A stretch of DNA of 64,000 nt from Microvirga lotononidis (GTDB lineage Bacteria; Pseudomonadota; Alphaproteobacteria; Rhizobiales; Beijerinckiaceae). The translations under genes were made by a program, and so were the position numbers. The stretch is taken from contig NZ_CP141050.1 in the NCBI RefSeq assembly GCF_034627025.1, forward strand, positions 997,001 to 1,061,000, given 5' to 3'. This document shows positions 1 to 7,954 of the stretch, in pieces. Under the pieces are notes generated by a model. It saw only the letters and a list, made by a program, of their open reading frames with translations. It was not told where the DNA came from and did not search any database. The stretch's first letter is position 1; the number at the start of each line of letters is the position of its first letter.

Positions 1-419
1 GGCCGGCGTACCACCAGCACGCGCAGCTGCGCCGGCACGATGTCGAGGCGCTCGGAGACATCCTCGCCGATGCGGTGCAGGAGGTTGCGACAGCAGGGAC
101 AGGCTGGATCCTCGATGTCGATGATCGTCTCGATGCGCGGCAGATGGGCCGGCAAGGATCCGCGGTTCCGGCGCCGCTGGGCCGCCCGGTGTTTGCGCTC
201 GGCCGGGTCCGCTTGCTCGTGTTGGGCGCCTTCAGCGGCTTCGGCCTGTTCGGCCTCCTCCAGCCCGAGCAGCAGTTGATCCTCGGGCAGGCTCTCGGCT
301 TTGCGGCCGAAGCGGTGGCGCTGCATCGCCTTGATGATCTGCTCCAGCCGCTCGGCCCGCGCCCGCTCGGCCAGGAGCATGGCCTTGAGCAGATCAGGAT
401 CGTCGGGGAGGGTTTGCAT
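1..419 (-). CDS. tnpC: IS66 transposase TnpC, N-terminal part, cut by window edge
   Basis: Reading leftward from an ATG at 419, the frame stays open to base 1, giving about 139 residues. It starts MQTLPDDPDLLKAMLLAERA, then a leucine-zipper-like helix (ERLEQIIKAMQRHRFGRKAE), an acidic stretch, and a CPCC-containing zinc-finger-like segment (IEDPACPCCRNLLHRIGED). This is the usual N-terminus of IS66 TnpC; the DDE catalytic domain would lie outside the window. It is the third gene of the tnpA-tnpB-tnpC order and starts 75 bp after tnpB. Whether the full gene is intact cannot be judged. Confidence 0.85.
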   Translation of the reverse strand, partial: MQTLPDDPDLLKAMLLAERARAERLEQIIKAMQRHRFGRKAESLPEDQLLLGLEEAEQAEAAEGAQHEQADPAERKHRAAQRRRNRGSLPAHLPRIETIIDIEDPACPCCRNLLHRIGEDVSERLDIVPAQLRVLVVRR

Positions 420-493
420 CGCGCTGGTCACAAACCGAAGTGAATCATGCTTCGACAGGAGCCGCGATGGCTCTTATGGATGGGCGCGTCCGA

Positions 494-850
494 TCAGCTG
501 GGCTCCAGTGGCACGGATGTCGGTCGTGGCGCATGCACGCGGCGCCAGTCCAAACCTTCGAGCAAAGCCGAGAGTTGAGCCGCCGACAGGTGAAGGGCAC
601 CGTCCTGCACCTTGGGCCAGCGGAACTCGCCATCCTCCAATCGCTTGGCGACCAGCACGACACCGGTGCCATCCCAGAACACCAGCTTGACGCGATCCGC
701 GCGTTTGGCGCGGAAGACGTAAACAGTCCCGGAGAACGGATCGGCTCCCATGGTCTCGCGCACGAGCGCAGCGAGGCCATCAGCGCCTTTGCGGAAGTCG
801 ACGGGCTTGGTGGCCACCAGGACGCGGACAGTGCCGGTTGGTCCGATCAT
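494..850 (-). CDS. tnpB: IS66 accessory protein TnpB (ORF2)
   Basis: 118 residues, normal length for IS66 ORF2. Diagnostic motifs are present: TKPVDFRKGADGLAALV near residue 15, DPFSGTVYVFRAKRADRVK, and LVFWDGTGVVLVAKRLE followed by the FRWP segment. TnpB is required for transposition of most IS66 elements, but its biochemical role is not established. Its start overlaps the tnpA stop by 4 nt (ATGA), so the two are probably translationally coupled. Confidence 0.92.
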   Translation of the reverse strand: MIGPTGTVRVLVATKPVDFRKGADGLAALVRETMGADPFSGTVYVFRAKRADRVKLVFWDGTGVVLVAKRLEDGEFRWPKVQDGALHLSAAQLSALLEGLDWRRVHAPRPTSVPLEPS

Positions 851-1248
851 CGCAGGCTCTTGAGGGTTTGCAGCACGAGGGCCAGTGTCGCTCCATCGAC
901 ACCGGGCGGGACGCGGATGACGACGCCCTCCACGACAATCTCGATGATCGCCTCCCGGCAGGCGGCCGGCGTGGGCTGCGGCGTGTCAGGGCTGACAACA
1001 ACTGGGGTAAAGATCAGCGGATGATTGTCAGCCTCTCGCTTGGCCTGACGACGCCAGGTGAACAGGTGCTGGGGCGACATGCCATGACGGCGGGCCACTT
1101 CGGACACCACCGCGCCCGGCGCCATGGCTTCCTCCAGGATCCGCGCCTTCTCATCGGCTGACCAGCGCCGGCGTCCGCCGGCCCCGGTGATCACTTCCAG
1201 ACGCCGCACGGGCCGCGGCGGCTCAAGCATATGGTCAACCATCGACAC
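847..1248 (-). CDS. tnpA: IS66 TnpA (ORF1), helix-turn-helix protein
   Basis: 133 residues. The central segment RRRWSADEKARILEEA followed by GAVVSEVARRHGMSPQHLF and TWRRQ is the classic IS3/IS66 HTH_Tnp_1 fold that binds the element ends. The C-terminal part (IIEIVVEGVVIRVPPGVD) is the usual conserved tail. First gene of the IS66 operon and overlaps tnpB by 4 nt. It looks intact. Confidence 0.92.
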   Translation of the reverse strand: MSMVDHMLEPPRPVRRLEVITGAGGRRRWSADEKARILEEAMAPGAVVSEVARRHGMSPQHLFTWRRQAKREADNHPLIFTPVVVSPDTPQPTPAACREAIIEIVVEGVVIRVPPGVDGATLALVLQTLKSLR

Positions 1249-1303
1249 AAAACGATCCTCAATCCAAGATCGTCAGTCTCGCTGCTCAGACATGCGAATG
1301 TAA

Positions 1304-1326
1304 GGTGCGGCTGGAACACCGCTTAC
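1304..1326 (-). repeat. IS66 terminal inverted repeat (tnpA-side end)
   Basis: Read outward-in on the minus strand, the sequence begins GTAAGCGGTGTTCCAGCCGC, matching the GTAAGCG start typical of IS66 terminal repeats, 56 bp upstream of tnpA. The other end is outside the window, so the repeat pairing and the 8-bp target duplication cannot be checked. Confidence 0.7.
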
Positions 1327-1359
1327 AACAGGCATGGGGAACAACGTCGTAGAAAATAT

Positions 1360-1457
1360 TAGAGCATCGGACGCTTTGTCGGACCCGCCCGGATCCCACC
1401 TCTGCCCAACGGAGAGGGCTGGGGTGTTGTGGACCCGTCTTTCAGTCTGATGCTCTA
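1360..1457. repeat. RIME/REP-like interspersed palindrome
   Basis: A TAGAGCATC-xGAC arm at 1360-1372 is matched by its reverse complement (GTC-xGATGCTCTA) at 1445-1457, with GGACCC/GGACCC-type complementary segments inside. Palindromes with GAGCATC/GATGCTC arms are common intergenic elements in Rhizobiales and Methylobacteriaceae genomes (family recall). The rest of 1327-1600 shows nothing else recognisable. Confidence 0.55.
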
Positions 1458-1600
1458 GCGTCTTATTCACAAGGTCATGGAGTACGCACGAACCTATGAG
1501 ATTTCGTTATGATCGCGCTACGCCTCCAAATCTATACCTCGGATTAGAAGCCTGAATGGGCCTACAACGTAAATTACTTTCTAGAAACTATTCGAGAAAG

Positions 1601-3511
1601 CTACATGACCTTAAGGGTTCTGTTATTATGCGTATAGTAGTCACCAACTGTGTATTTGTCGTTGTTTAGCTCCTCTGCTATCATAGATGTTGCGATGATT
1701 ACTTGGTGTTCTGAGAGCGCCGCTTCAGATTTTTTTTGGAGCTGAATTTGGAAGTTCTTACTTCTTTGGGGCTCCATTCCTTTGTCTTCTACAGTATCCA
1801 TAATCAGGAGCCGAGGATGGTAGAACGTGCTATCGTTTGCGGCTGCATACGCAAACGCTGCAAGAAAGCTGTTCTTCAGATACACCATGGAGCTAGCCGA
1901 GAAGAAGCTGTCACCATTTACAGCAACTCTGTTCCCATCGAATTCAAAGTCAACATTGCGTGCATTGTCGAACGTACTCTGCCTCGCCAAATCGTTTCTT
2001 AGGAAATCAATAACAATCCTTTCAATCTTCTGCCGAGCATTCGAGATGCGCTCTCTGTTTCGGTTGCTTTCGCGCTCAATTAATGCGGACAGGTTGTCTA
2101 ACTCCGCCTGGAGTTTTTCCCGCTCGGATGAAAGCTCTTCGAGTTGGGAGATTATCTCGCTTCTTCCAGCAAGCTCCTCCAGCTTTTTGATCAAATATCC
2201 AACCTCTCTGTTGAGGCTGCGCAGCTCTGCCCGCATTGCAGTTGTAGGAGTTTTCACAGACACTCGGTAATGTCGGTTCGCTTGCTCCCACAGCTCCTTT
2301 TCTCTCGCGAGCTTTGATCTCAACTCACGGATCTCAAGGTCACGCAATGCTTGCAATTCAAGGGACTGCTCCCTCTGGCGGCTGAACTCATTGATCAGCT
2401 TCAGCGAGCGGGAGCGTGTCCGCGACTTCTCGAATGGCTCTTTGCAAAGCGTGCAAGCCCCTTCAACGCCGTGATGCTCAACCGGCTCGAGGCAGGAGGG
2501 GCAAAACTGGAATTCAAGCCTCCCAAACTCCTCGATCACAGCATGCGAGCTCTGCAATTGAAATAACTTGTTCTCTATAGCCTCTATGAACTGAGTTGAG
2601 TCCGCCTGCTCAAGTGTTTTTTGTGTTATCTGTTCTTCTATCGTAGCTATCAAACTCTGAAGCTCAACGAGCTTCTTATAAGTTTCTTCTTGATCATTTA
2701 AAGTCAGCCTATCATCGAACTGAGCATGAAAGATCGCGTTTTCGATCTCTTCAATCTTCCTATTTTTGGCGTTGAGATCAGCTTCAGTCGTGACACGCTC
2801 AGCTTCGAGCCATTCCCGTGTTAGAGGGACTTTTTCAGCTGAGTACATCTTCAGAATAGACTTGATCTTTAGATTGACCTCTTTGAAATCCTCGGCAGCC
2901 TCTTTGGAGCGTATTTGTGCACGGTAGTACTGATCGCTAAACGCCCCACATAGCAGATCGCCCACTGTCTGGCGCGTCACAGCGTCGTCAAACTGCTGGT
3001 ACCGAAAAATCTTGTCGATTGGGCTTATTTGATCTGCGTAAAGAAGGCGCAGAATCTGATTCATCGTAATCTTTGTCTGGCTTTCACCAAGCTGAACTTC
3101 TGGCAACCCAAGGTATCGAAATAATACTTGAGAGAAACTATCTTTGCTTCCTCGCGCATAAGGATATATCTCCCAGCCTGCTGAAGCTGAAGAAAGCGCC
3201 TGGGATAGATCCCCTATGAATAGGCGCATTGGCCGCCCGGGGTGGTTAGCGATCTCACGCGACAATGTTATTGAATTGCCATTAACCAGAGCCTGCAGGT
3301 AAATAATGTCGCATTTTAATGCAGCCTCACGCCAATCGAAAAGGTCGCCTCCTAAGCCATAGAAAAGGAAGTCCATGATTGTGGACTTTCCCGAAGAATT
3401 TTCGCCGCGGATTATGTTTAATCCCGCGTGAAACTGCTCGTCGAACACCGGCACACCCCGGCTATAAACAACGAGGCGCTGAACCTGCAGATTAGGTTTG
3501 AACATAGTCAT
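1601..3511 (-). CDS. ABC-3C system ATPase (SMC/RecF-like, coiled coil with CxxC pair)
   Basis: 636 residues from ATG 3511; the upstream in-frame codon at 3526 is a TTG. Walker A is GENSSGKST near residue 36. A long coiled coil surrounds a zinc-hook-like pair, CPSC near 337 and CTLC near 353. A serine-rich signature-like segment (FFSASSMVYLKNSF) and Walker B (LLIMDTVE, Asp near 572) lie at the C-terminus. This is the SMC/Rad50-like architecture of the ATPase of ABC-three-component conflict systems. It overlaps the 3' end of the middle-component gene by 20 nt, so it is the last gene of one transcription unit. Base composition is clearly AT-richer than the flanks, suggesting transfer. Role in phage or plasmid defence is inferred from the family. 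Confidence 0.75.
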   Translation of the reverse strand: MTMFKPNLQVQRLVVYSRGVPVFDEQFHAGLNIIRGENSSGKSTIMDFLFYGLGGDLFDWREAALKCDIIYLQALVNGNSITLSREIANHPGRPMRLFIGDLSQALSSASAGWEIYPYARGSKDSFSQVLFRYLGLPEVQLGESQTKITMNQILRLLYADQISPIDKIFRYQQFDDAVTRQTVGDLLCGAFSDQYYRAQIRSKEAAEDFKEVNLKIKSILKMYSAEKVPLTREWLEAERVTTEADLNAKNRKIEEIENAIFHAQFDDRLTLNDQEETYKKLVELQSLIATIEEQITQKTLEQADSTQFIEAIENKLFQLQSSHAVIEEFGRLEFQFCPSCLEPVEHHGVEGACTLCKEPFEKSRTRSRSLKLINEFSRQREQSLELQALRDLEIRELRSKLAREKELWEQANRHYRVSVKTPTTAMRAELRSLNREVGYLIKKLEELAGRSEIISQLEELSSEREKLQAELDNLSALIERESNRNRERISNARQKIERIVIDFLRNDLARQSTFDNARNVDFEFDGNRVAVNGDSFFSASSMVYLKNSFLAAFAYAAANDSTFYHPRLLIMDTVEDKGMEPQRSKNFQIQLQKKSEAALSEHQVIIATSMIAEELNNDKYTVGDYYTHNNRTLKVM

Positions 3512-4025
3512 AGCGGTATTCTTCAAGACCTGTTTTGGCTTTCAGTCCATTGGGACCCGATAGTGGAAGGGTACTCAGCTTTTTCTTGATAAAATCAAAG
3601 AGCGCTCTGTTTGCTTCGGAAAACGCATTGACTTTCCCTTCCAGCGATTGAGGCAAGGGTTCGTCTGTCCGTGTAACATTACCACATTTCAGATGTTCCG
3701 GAACCAGGAAGCCATATGAACTAAGGCTGTTTAGGGCCGCCAATTGAGCTGGTCGCATTCGTTGGAGCATAATCCGGGGCTCCGGGATCTGCTCGTACTC
3801 GTTTTGTACATATATGCGCTTGAGAGCATTACGGTCACGAATGAAGTCCGGGATACTTCGGACACCTTCTATCTTTCCAATTTGCCAAGGAAAGCAGATG
3901 TAAAAATCGTATATATAGACCCTCTCCACCTCATAAGTAATCGGGACCGGCTCCTTAAGCAGCGATAACATGCGGAACACCGCATGGAATGGATCTTGAG
4001 CTGCACTGTAGGATATATATGTCAT
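3492..4025 (-). CDS. ABC-3C middle component (MC5-like)
   Basis: 177 residues from the ATG at 4025, which overlaps the preceding stop as TGATG; a GTG/ATG further upstream at 4046 is less likely. Conserved features match the MC5 family as I recall it: an N-terminal xDPFHAVFRMLxLL helix, YIYDFYICFP, PEPRIMLQRMRPAQLAALNSL, RTDEPLP, and the terminal PLSGPNGLKAKTGLEEYRYD. In ABC-3C systems this protein is thought to link the ATPase to the CTD/effector component. Its position between CTD and ATPase genes is the expected order. Confidence 0.75.
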   Translation of the reverse strand: MTYISYSAAQDPFHAVFRMLSLLKEPVPITYEVERVYIYDFYICFPWQIGKIEGVRSIPDFIRDRNALKRIYVQNEYEQIPEPRIMLQRMRPAQLAALNSLSSYGFLVPEHLKCGNVTRTDEPLPQSLEGKVNAFSEANRALFDFIKKKLSTLPLSGPNGLKAKTGLEEYRYDYVQT

Positions 4026-4600
4026 CAATGCCACCTTACGTAGCACTTATCAGCAAGCCAATAGATCATGCCTCGAACATGATTTCTATTTATAAATAGA
4101 CTCTCGCTGCCTTCGCCGATTTCAGAAAATATCTTGTCGATGATATGCTCGTCGATTATTTGCTGAAGCTCGTCATAGGTGATCTCCGATATTTTCGGGC
4201 AGACTTTCTCTTCGAATACATCGTGTATTATAGAAAGGAAGTAAGCAAACAATTCTTGAGCCGAGCTAAACTCCTGGTATCGGAGCATGAGTTTGGCGAA
4301 TTCTTCTTTTCGGCTGATCGCTGTTCGGTATGATATGTTGAAGCTACTTGCCTCAATCTTTGCCTTCAAGCCGACGATCTCCACATCGTCCCGCTGATCT
4401 ACGAAATATTTAAGGCTTTCAACAAACCGATTTGCAGCATCTCGGTTTTCTTCAGTTATTTGCTTCTCAAGCCTTTTGATCCATAGGGAGACTTGGGTGG
4501 TCTCCCTGGCTTGGATGATTGTTGTGGTCTTTATTACATCGCGACCTGCTTGGTCGCCCTGGACCACCGCCCGAGCTTGATTCGCAAAATTGCTACTCAT
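4025..4600 (-). CDS. ABC-3C CTD-type component with N-terminal GDQAGRD motif
   Basis: 191 residues. The N-terminus carries QGDQAGRDVIKTTTIIQ (residues 14-30). This is followed by a helical region and a C-terminal segment ending in FINRNHVRGMIYWLADKCYVRWH, resembling the CTD component of ABC-3C systems. No enzymatic effector domain is visible. The stop overlaps the next start (TGATG). Seven residues of its N-terminal motif, plus the preceding NFANQ, are repeated at the C-terminus of the small protein encoded just upstream (4607-4780). Family assignment is from memory of motifs and gene order. Confidence 0.65.
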   Translation of the reverse strand: MSSNFANQARAVVQGDQAGRDVIKTTTIIQARETTQVSLWIKRLEKQITEENRDAANRFVESLKYFVDQRDDVEIVGLKAKIEASSFNISYRTAISRKEEFAKLMLRYQEFSSAQELFAYFLSIIHDVFEEKVCPKISEITYDELQQIIDEHIIDKIFSEIGEGSESLFINRNHVRGMIYWLADKCYVRWH

Positions 4601-4606
4601 GAAACT

Positions 4607-4780
4607 TTATTTCTTTATATCACGTCCTGCTTGATCCCCTCCGACCCGGCTGGTTCGCTGATCCGCGAAGTTGGCGTTCTGCCCCTGTCGGATCCTTTGA
4701 AAGGCCAGCGTAAATCCACTCCCCAAGAGGAATCCAAGCACGCCCGTGATCCACTCGATATACTCTTTTAGATGTTCCAT
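4607..4780 (-). CDS. 57-residue single-pass membrane protein ending in GGDQAGRDIKK
   Basis: Short ORF from ATG 4780 to TAA 4607, six bases before the next start, so it heads the ABC-3C operon. It begins MEHLKEYIEW. A hydrophobic stretch (ITGVLGFLLGSGFTLAFQ) at residues 11-28 is likely a membrane span, followed by a basic linker and NFADQRTSRVGGDQAGRDIKK. The tail aligns with residues 5-25 of the next protein (NFANQ...QGDQAGRDVIK). A plausible role is a membrane anchor or sensor component that shares an interaction motif with its neighbour; this is inference. A GGGG run upstream may be the ribosome site. Confidence 0.65.
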   Translation of the reverse strand: MEHLKEYIEWITGVLGFLLGSGFTLAFQRIRQGQNANFADQRTSRVGGDQAGRDIKK

Positions 4781-5022
4781 AGTTTCTCACGCCCCGAAGT
4801 TTTTCGGCTTATCACAGCAATGAGTAACTGAAAATAGACCCATTCAAGCATCGACAGCTGAATCACTCTTAGCCGCAATCAGGATCCGGATGAGATGCCT
4901 TAGCTTTCTGCTAAACTTGAAGCTTAAGGATTTTAGAGCTTCAGCGTTTACCCCAAGGGTTACCCCATCACTCGCAGTCCGAAGGTAAATTGTTGAGGAA
5001 ATCAGCTATCTTGTTGAGAAAC
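4781..5022. other. Intergenic region upstream of ABC-3C operon
   Basis: AT-rich leader that should hold the operon promoter. No ORF with a convincing ribosome site was found and no clear sigma-70 promoter could be fixed by eye. Confidence 0.4.
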
Positions 5023-5065
5023 TGGCGATCCCGGGAAGACTCGAACTTCCGACCTTCGGTTTAGG
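5023..5065 (-). repeat. 3' tRNA fragment (probable attachment-site remnant)
   Basis: The minus strand reads from an anticodon-loop-like CCTAAACC through a perfect T arm (GGAAG-TTCGAGT-CTTCC) to an acceptor end with encoded CCA (CGGGATCGCCA). No 5' half follows on the right side. A tRNA 3' half alone is the usual footprint of an integrative element that recombined within a tRNA gene. The anticodon would be CCT if the spacing is canonical, suggesting tRNA-Arg. Confidence 0.6.
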
Positions 5066-5161
5066 AAATGGTTGGTCGGCAACCGCAAACACCTGGGATT
5101 GTCCCTGACATGCTTCTGGACCGCATCTTATCAACAATCTTCTACAACTAGGAGACGATCA

Positions 5162-5362
5162 ATGTCTGATAAGATTACACTAAAGGTTCTATGCGCCGAG
5201 TTGGGTGTGGACCCACGCCTAGCCCGCGAGAAGCTTCGCATCGCAGTTCGTGAACCAAAGAAATATCCTAACCTCTCGAAAGGGCATAAGCCGCGTCAGC
5301 CTTGGGAATGGGCTAAGGGATCAAGCGCTGAGACTGAGGCACGTACCGCCCTCGCCTCTTGA
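5162..5362 (+). CDS. Small conserved protein, unknown function
   Basis: 66 residues, starting MSDKITLKVLCAELGVD and containing KLRIAVREPKKYPNLSKGHK and PWEWAKGSSAETEARTAL. The start is set by AGGAGA eight bases upstream. The N-terminal part looks like a small DNA-binding helical domain, and I recall similar proteins in rhizobial phage and island regions. It lies between two tRNA remnants, consistent with mobile cargo. No function is proposed. Confidence 0.6.
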   Translation: MSDKITLKVLCAELGVDPRLAREKLRIAVREPKKYPNLSKGHKPRQPWEWAKGSSAETEARTALAS

Positions 5363-5437
5363 TAGGCTAGCAGCGAGCTCAGGGATCAACACTAGCTCCG
5401 TGTGACCCCATTTGTGACCCGAGACTGAAACGACAAT

Positions 5438-5458
5438 AGGCGCCTATATGGCGCCTTT
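5438..5458 (+). terminator. Hairpin after the 5162 ORF
   Basis: AGGCGCC-TATAT-GGCGCCT stem followed by TTTGA. A short T tract, so a weak but plausible intrinsic terminator for the small gene upstream. Confidence 0.45.
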
Positions 5459-5489
5459 GAGCTAAGATCCTAATCCGTATCGGTAAATT

Positions 5490-5566
5490 TGGTAGCGGAG
5501 GAGGGATTTGAACCCCCGACACAAGGATTATGATTCCTCTGCTCTGACCAACTGAGCTACTCCGCG
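5490..5566 (-). tRNA. tRNA with CAT anticodon (Met, elongator-like)
   Basis: A 77-nt cloverleaf on the minus strand: acceptor CGCGGAG/CTCCGCT, D arm AGCTCAGTTGGTCAGAGC, anticodon stem-loop GAGGA-ATCATAA-TCCTT, T arm GGGGG-TTCAAAT-CCCTC, and encoded ACCA. The body resembles alphaproteobacterial elongator tRNA-Met rather than initiator, which has GGG/CCC pairs in the anticodon stem. Position 1:72 is C:U and unpaired, which is odd. tRNA-Ile2 (lysidine CAT) is the alternative. Confidence 0.85.
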
Positions 5567-5652
5567 CCGCTGGTGCGCACGGGAGTAGGTTGCCAGCATT
5601 GTAAAAGGCGAGTGTGAGCTTCCAAAAACCCTTGCCGGTTAAGGGTTTAAAG

Positions 5653-5699
5653 TGGTGAGCGCGCTGGGTCTCGAACCCAGGACCCTCTGATTAAAAGTT
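5653..5699 (-). repeat. 3' half of tRNA-Lys(TTT): attachment site of the satellite
   Basis: The minus strand reads CTTTTAATCAGAGGGTCC, then T arm CTGGG-TTCGAGA-CCCAG, acceptor CGCGCTC and ACCA. This is the 3' half of tRNA-Lys from the anticodon onward. The expected 5' half is missing to the right, where the sequence becomes unrelated and AT-rich, and the integrase gene begins 200 bp away. With this orientation the inserted element should extend rightward and restore an intact tRNA-Lys at its far end; none was seen in the window. Confidence 0.7.
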
Positions 5700-5896
5700 A
5701 GTGCACGCGGCAAAACACTCACTCACATTCTATAACTTTCATACTTCACAAAACCTAAGTCTCACAAAGACATATTGCAATTTGTGCGGCCGTGTTATTA
5801 TCTTCTCAGATCACCCGCTACCAGGCTCTTTTCGTTACCCCTGCTACCCAGAGCTTAAAACGGAAGTGTGTCGGCGGTCAGGATCTGGAGTGATCA

Positions 5897-7132
5897 ATGG
5901 CACGCGCTCTCAACCAGAAGATCATTGAGAACCTCAAGCCGAATCCCGCTAAGAGGGTCGAGATCCCAGACGGAGCGTTGGTCGGCCTCTACCTTGTTAT
6001 CCAGCCGAGCGGCGCCAGAAGCTGGGCCGTCCGCTACCGAGCTGACGGCAAGCCACGCAAGCTCACCCTCGCCCCCTTCCCTCGCATGGGGCTGGCGGAT
6101 GCCCGCAAGGCTGCCGGTGAGGCCCTGCGCATCGTCTCGGAGGGCGGTGACCCGGCGGGTGATCGGATCACTCTTGCCAAGCTCAAGGGCATGGAAAGAG
6201 CGCCGGACAGCCACCGCTTCGGGCAGGTCCTGGAACGCTTCCTCACAGCCCAGGAGCGTCGCGGCCGTCGCTCCACGGGCGAGATGCGCCGCATCCTGGA
6301 GCGGGATGCCCTGCCCCGCTGGCGTAACAAGCCGGTTGCAGAGATCACCGGCGCTGATGTGGTTGAGGCCATCGAGGCGATTGTCGCCCGCGGCTCGCCG
6401 GTGGCGGCCAGCCGCTTCCGGGCCTGGTGCTCAAAGCTGTTCGCCTTCGCCGTCGCCATGCATCTGCGGCCCGACAACCCCGCCAAGGGCACCGAGAACC
6501 CAATCTCAGTCAGAGACATCCAGCGCGATCGAAGGCTCACAGACCATGAGCTCAGCTTGGTGTGGCGTTGCGCCGAGCAGCTTGGGCCGCCCTTTGGATC
6601 GGCGGTGCAGTTGCTGGTTGTGACTGGCCAGCGCCGCAGTGAAGTGTTCGAGGCGACGTGGGGCGAGTTCACTCTGGACACTGCCACCTGGACCATCCGA
6701 TCCACCCGCTCGAAGAATGGGGCCGAGCACATCGTACCCTTGTCAGACATGGCTGTGGATATCCTGCGCCGCATCCCGCGCATGGCCGGATCACCCTTCG
6801 TCTTTACCACCACGGGCTCCTCACCCGTAAGTGGCATCAGCAAAGCCAAAGCGAAGCTCGACCAGCTAATCACAGCAGCGAACGGCGGCAAGGCCATCCC
6901 ACCGTGGCGGATGCACGATCTGCGGCGGACCTTCGTATCCGGCTGCGCCCGGCTGCGGATCCCATCCGAAGTGACTGAGCGGGCCATCAACCATGTGTCC
7001 GAGAGCTTCGGTGGCGTGCGTGGCGTCTACAACGTCCATGCTTACGAGGAGGAGCGTCGCAGTGCGATGCAGGCTTGGGCCAATCATGTCATCTCAGTTG
7101 CATCGACCTCGCCCAAAAGCGTAGATCAATGA
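5897..7132 (+). CDS. int: Tyrosine recombinase / phage integrase (P4-like)
   Basis: 411 residues. An N-terminal DUF4102-like arm-binding domain (residues 1-85, DGALVGLYLVIQPSGARSW) is followed by a core-binding SAM-like domain (about 105-200) and a catalytic domain from about 210. Catalytic residues visible are the first Arg in VVTGQRRSEV, Lys in RSTRSKNG, HDLRRTF (His-x-x-Arg) and the nucleophile Tyr within GVYNVHAY. The second His position is Asn-His in RAINHVSESF. It lies next to the tRNA-Lys 3' fragment, as expected for an element that integrates there. It probably drives integration and excision with the AlpA-like protein downstream. Confidence 0.92.
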   Translation: MARALNQKIIENLKPNPAKRVEIPDGALVGLYLVIQPSGARSWAVRYRADGKPRKLTLAPFPRMGLADARKAAGEALRIVSEGGDPAGDRITLAKLKGMERAPDSHRFGQVLERFLTAQERRGRRSTGEMRRILERDALPRWRNKPVAEITGADVVEAIEAIVARGSPVAASRFRAWCSKLFAFAVAMHLRPDNPAKGTENPISVRDIQRDRRLTDHELSLVWRCAEQLGPPFGSAVQLLVVTGQRRSEVFEATWGEFTLDTATWTIRSTRSKNGAEHIVPLSDMAVDILRRIPRMAGSPFVFTTTGSSPVSGISKAKAKLDQLITAANGGKAIPPWRMHDLRRTFVSGCARLRIPSEVTERAINHVSESFGGVRGVYNVHAYEEERRSAMQAWANHVISVASTSPKSVDQ

Positions 7133-7145
7133 GGCGTCAATCACC

Positions 7146-7868
7146 ATGGATCGGAATAAAATCGGTAAGGTAGTTCTGGCATACAAGCAGGGGGGCAGCG
7201 GCCTCTTCACACGGGATCAGGTTACCAAGCTGCAATCCATGTTGGGGCTGGACGATTACGAAACTGCGTCCGAGATCGCCAGTTTTATCACGTCTGTATT
7301 AGGCTCAGTTGACTATCATATCGAGGCTCGGAAGAAGATCCCACGGGACGGTGATGAACAGGAAAGACTTCGCGATATTGCAAAGCTAGCAAGGAAACTG
7401 CATCGCCTCCTTGCTAAGGAACCGGCTCTTCAAAGCCTCCTCTCCCGACCCAAGGGACCGAGAGGCGGAAGGGGATTAACACTTGACGAGATTGCGGAGA
7501 TTGGACGCCGTCCCAAAGAACTCCTGCTGAACCTCGAAATCCTTGCAGAGCAGTCCACTCGCCAAGCGAAAGATGACGCCGAGTTCGCACGCGTCCGCAC
7601 GCTGCTTCCCAACGTGACCACCAAAGATCCCGAAGGCCAGATCGCAACCCGGATGCTTTGGCCCCACCTCTTTGACATTTGGACGGACATCGGAAAGCGG
7701 AAGCTTGCGAAGACGCCTAACGGTCCGGTGCACCGTTTCATAGCCCTTGTGCACGAGGTGGGAGATCTGCCAGAGCCGAAAGCCAGCACGATTGGGAACG
7801 CCATCGACCGGCGGAATGGAGTGGCCCCAAAGCCAAGGAAGGCCCGCCCCCGGCGTGGTGGACGCTAG
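7146..7868 (+). CDS. Uncharacterised satellite protein
   Basis: 240 residues, starting 13 bp after the integrase stop and probably cotranscribed. Predominantly helical and charged, with no recognisable catalytic motif, and a strongly basic tail (KPRKARPRRGGR) that could bind nucleic acid. The composition resembles the integrase gene. I do not recognise the family. Confidence 0.6.
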   Translation: MDRNKIGKVVLAYKQGGSGLFTRDQVTKLQSMLGLDDYETASEIASFITSVLGSVDYHIEARKKIPRDGDEQERLRDIAKLARKLHRLLAKEPALQSLLSRPKGPRGGRGLTLDEIAEIGRRPKELLLNLEILAEQSTRQAKDDAEFARVRTLLPNVTTKDPEGQIATRMLWPHLFDIWTDIGKRKLAKTPNGPVHRFIALVHEVGDLPEPKASTIGNAIDRRNGVAPKPRKARPRRGGR

Positions 7869-7954
7869 CCCAGAAATCGTTGCTGCCCACAATACAAGTC
7901 AGCCGTCAGATCTTTTATGTCTTGTTCATCCTTGACGATGAAGGAGCGAACAAG

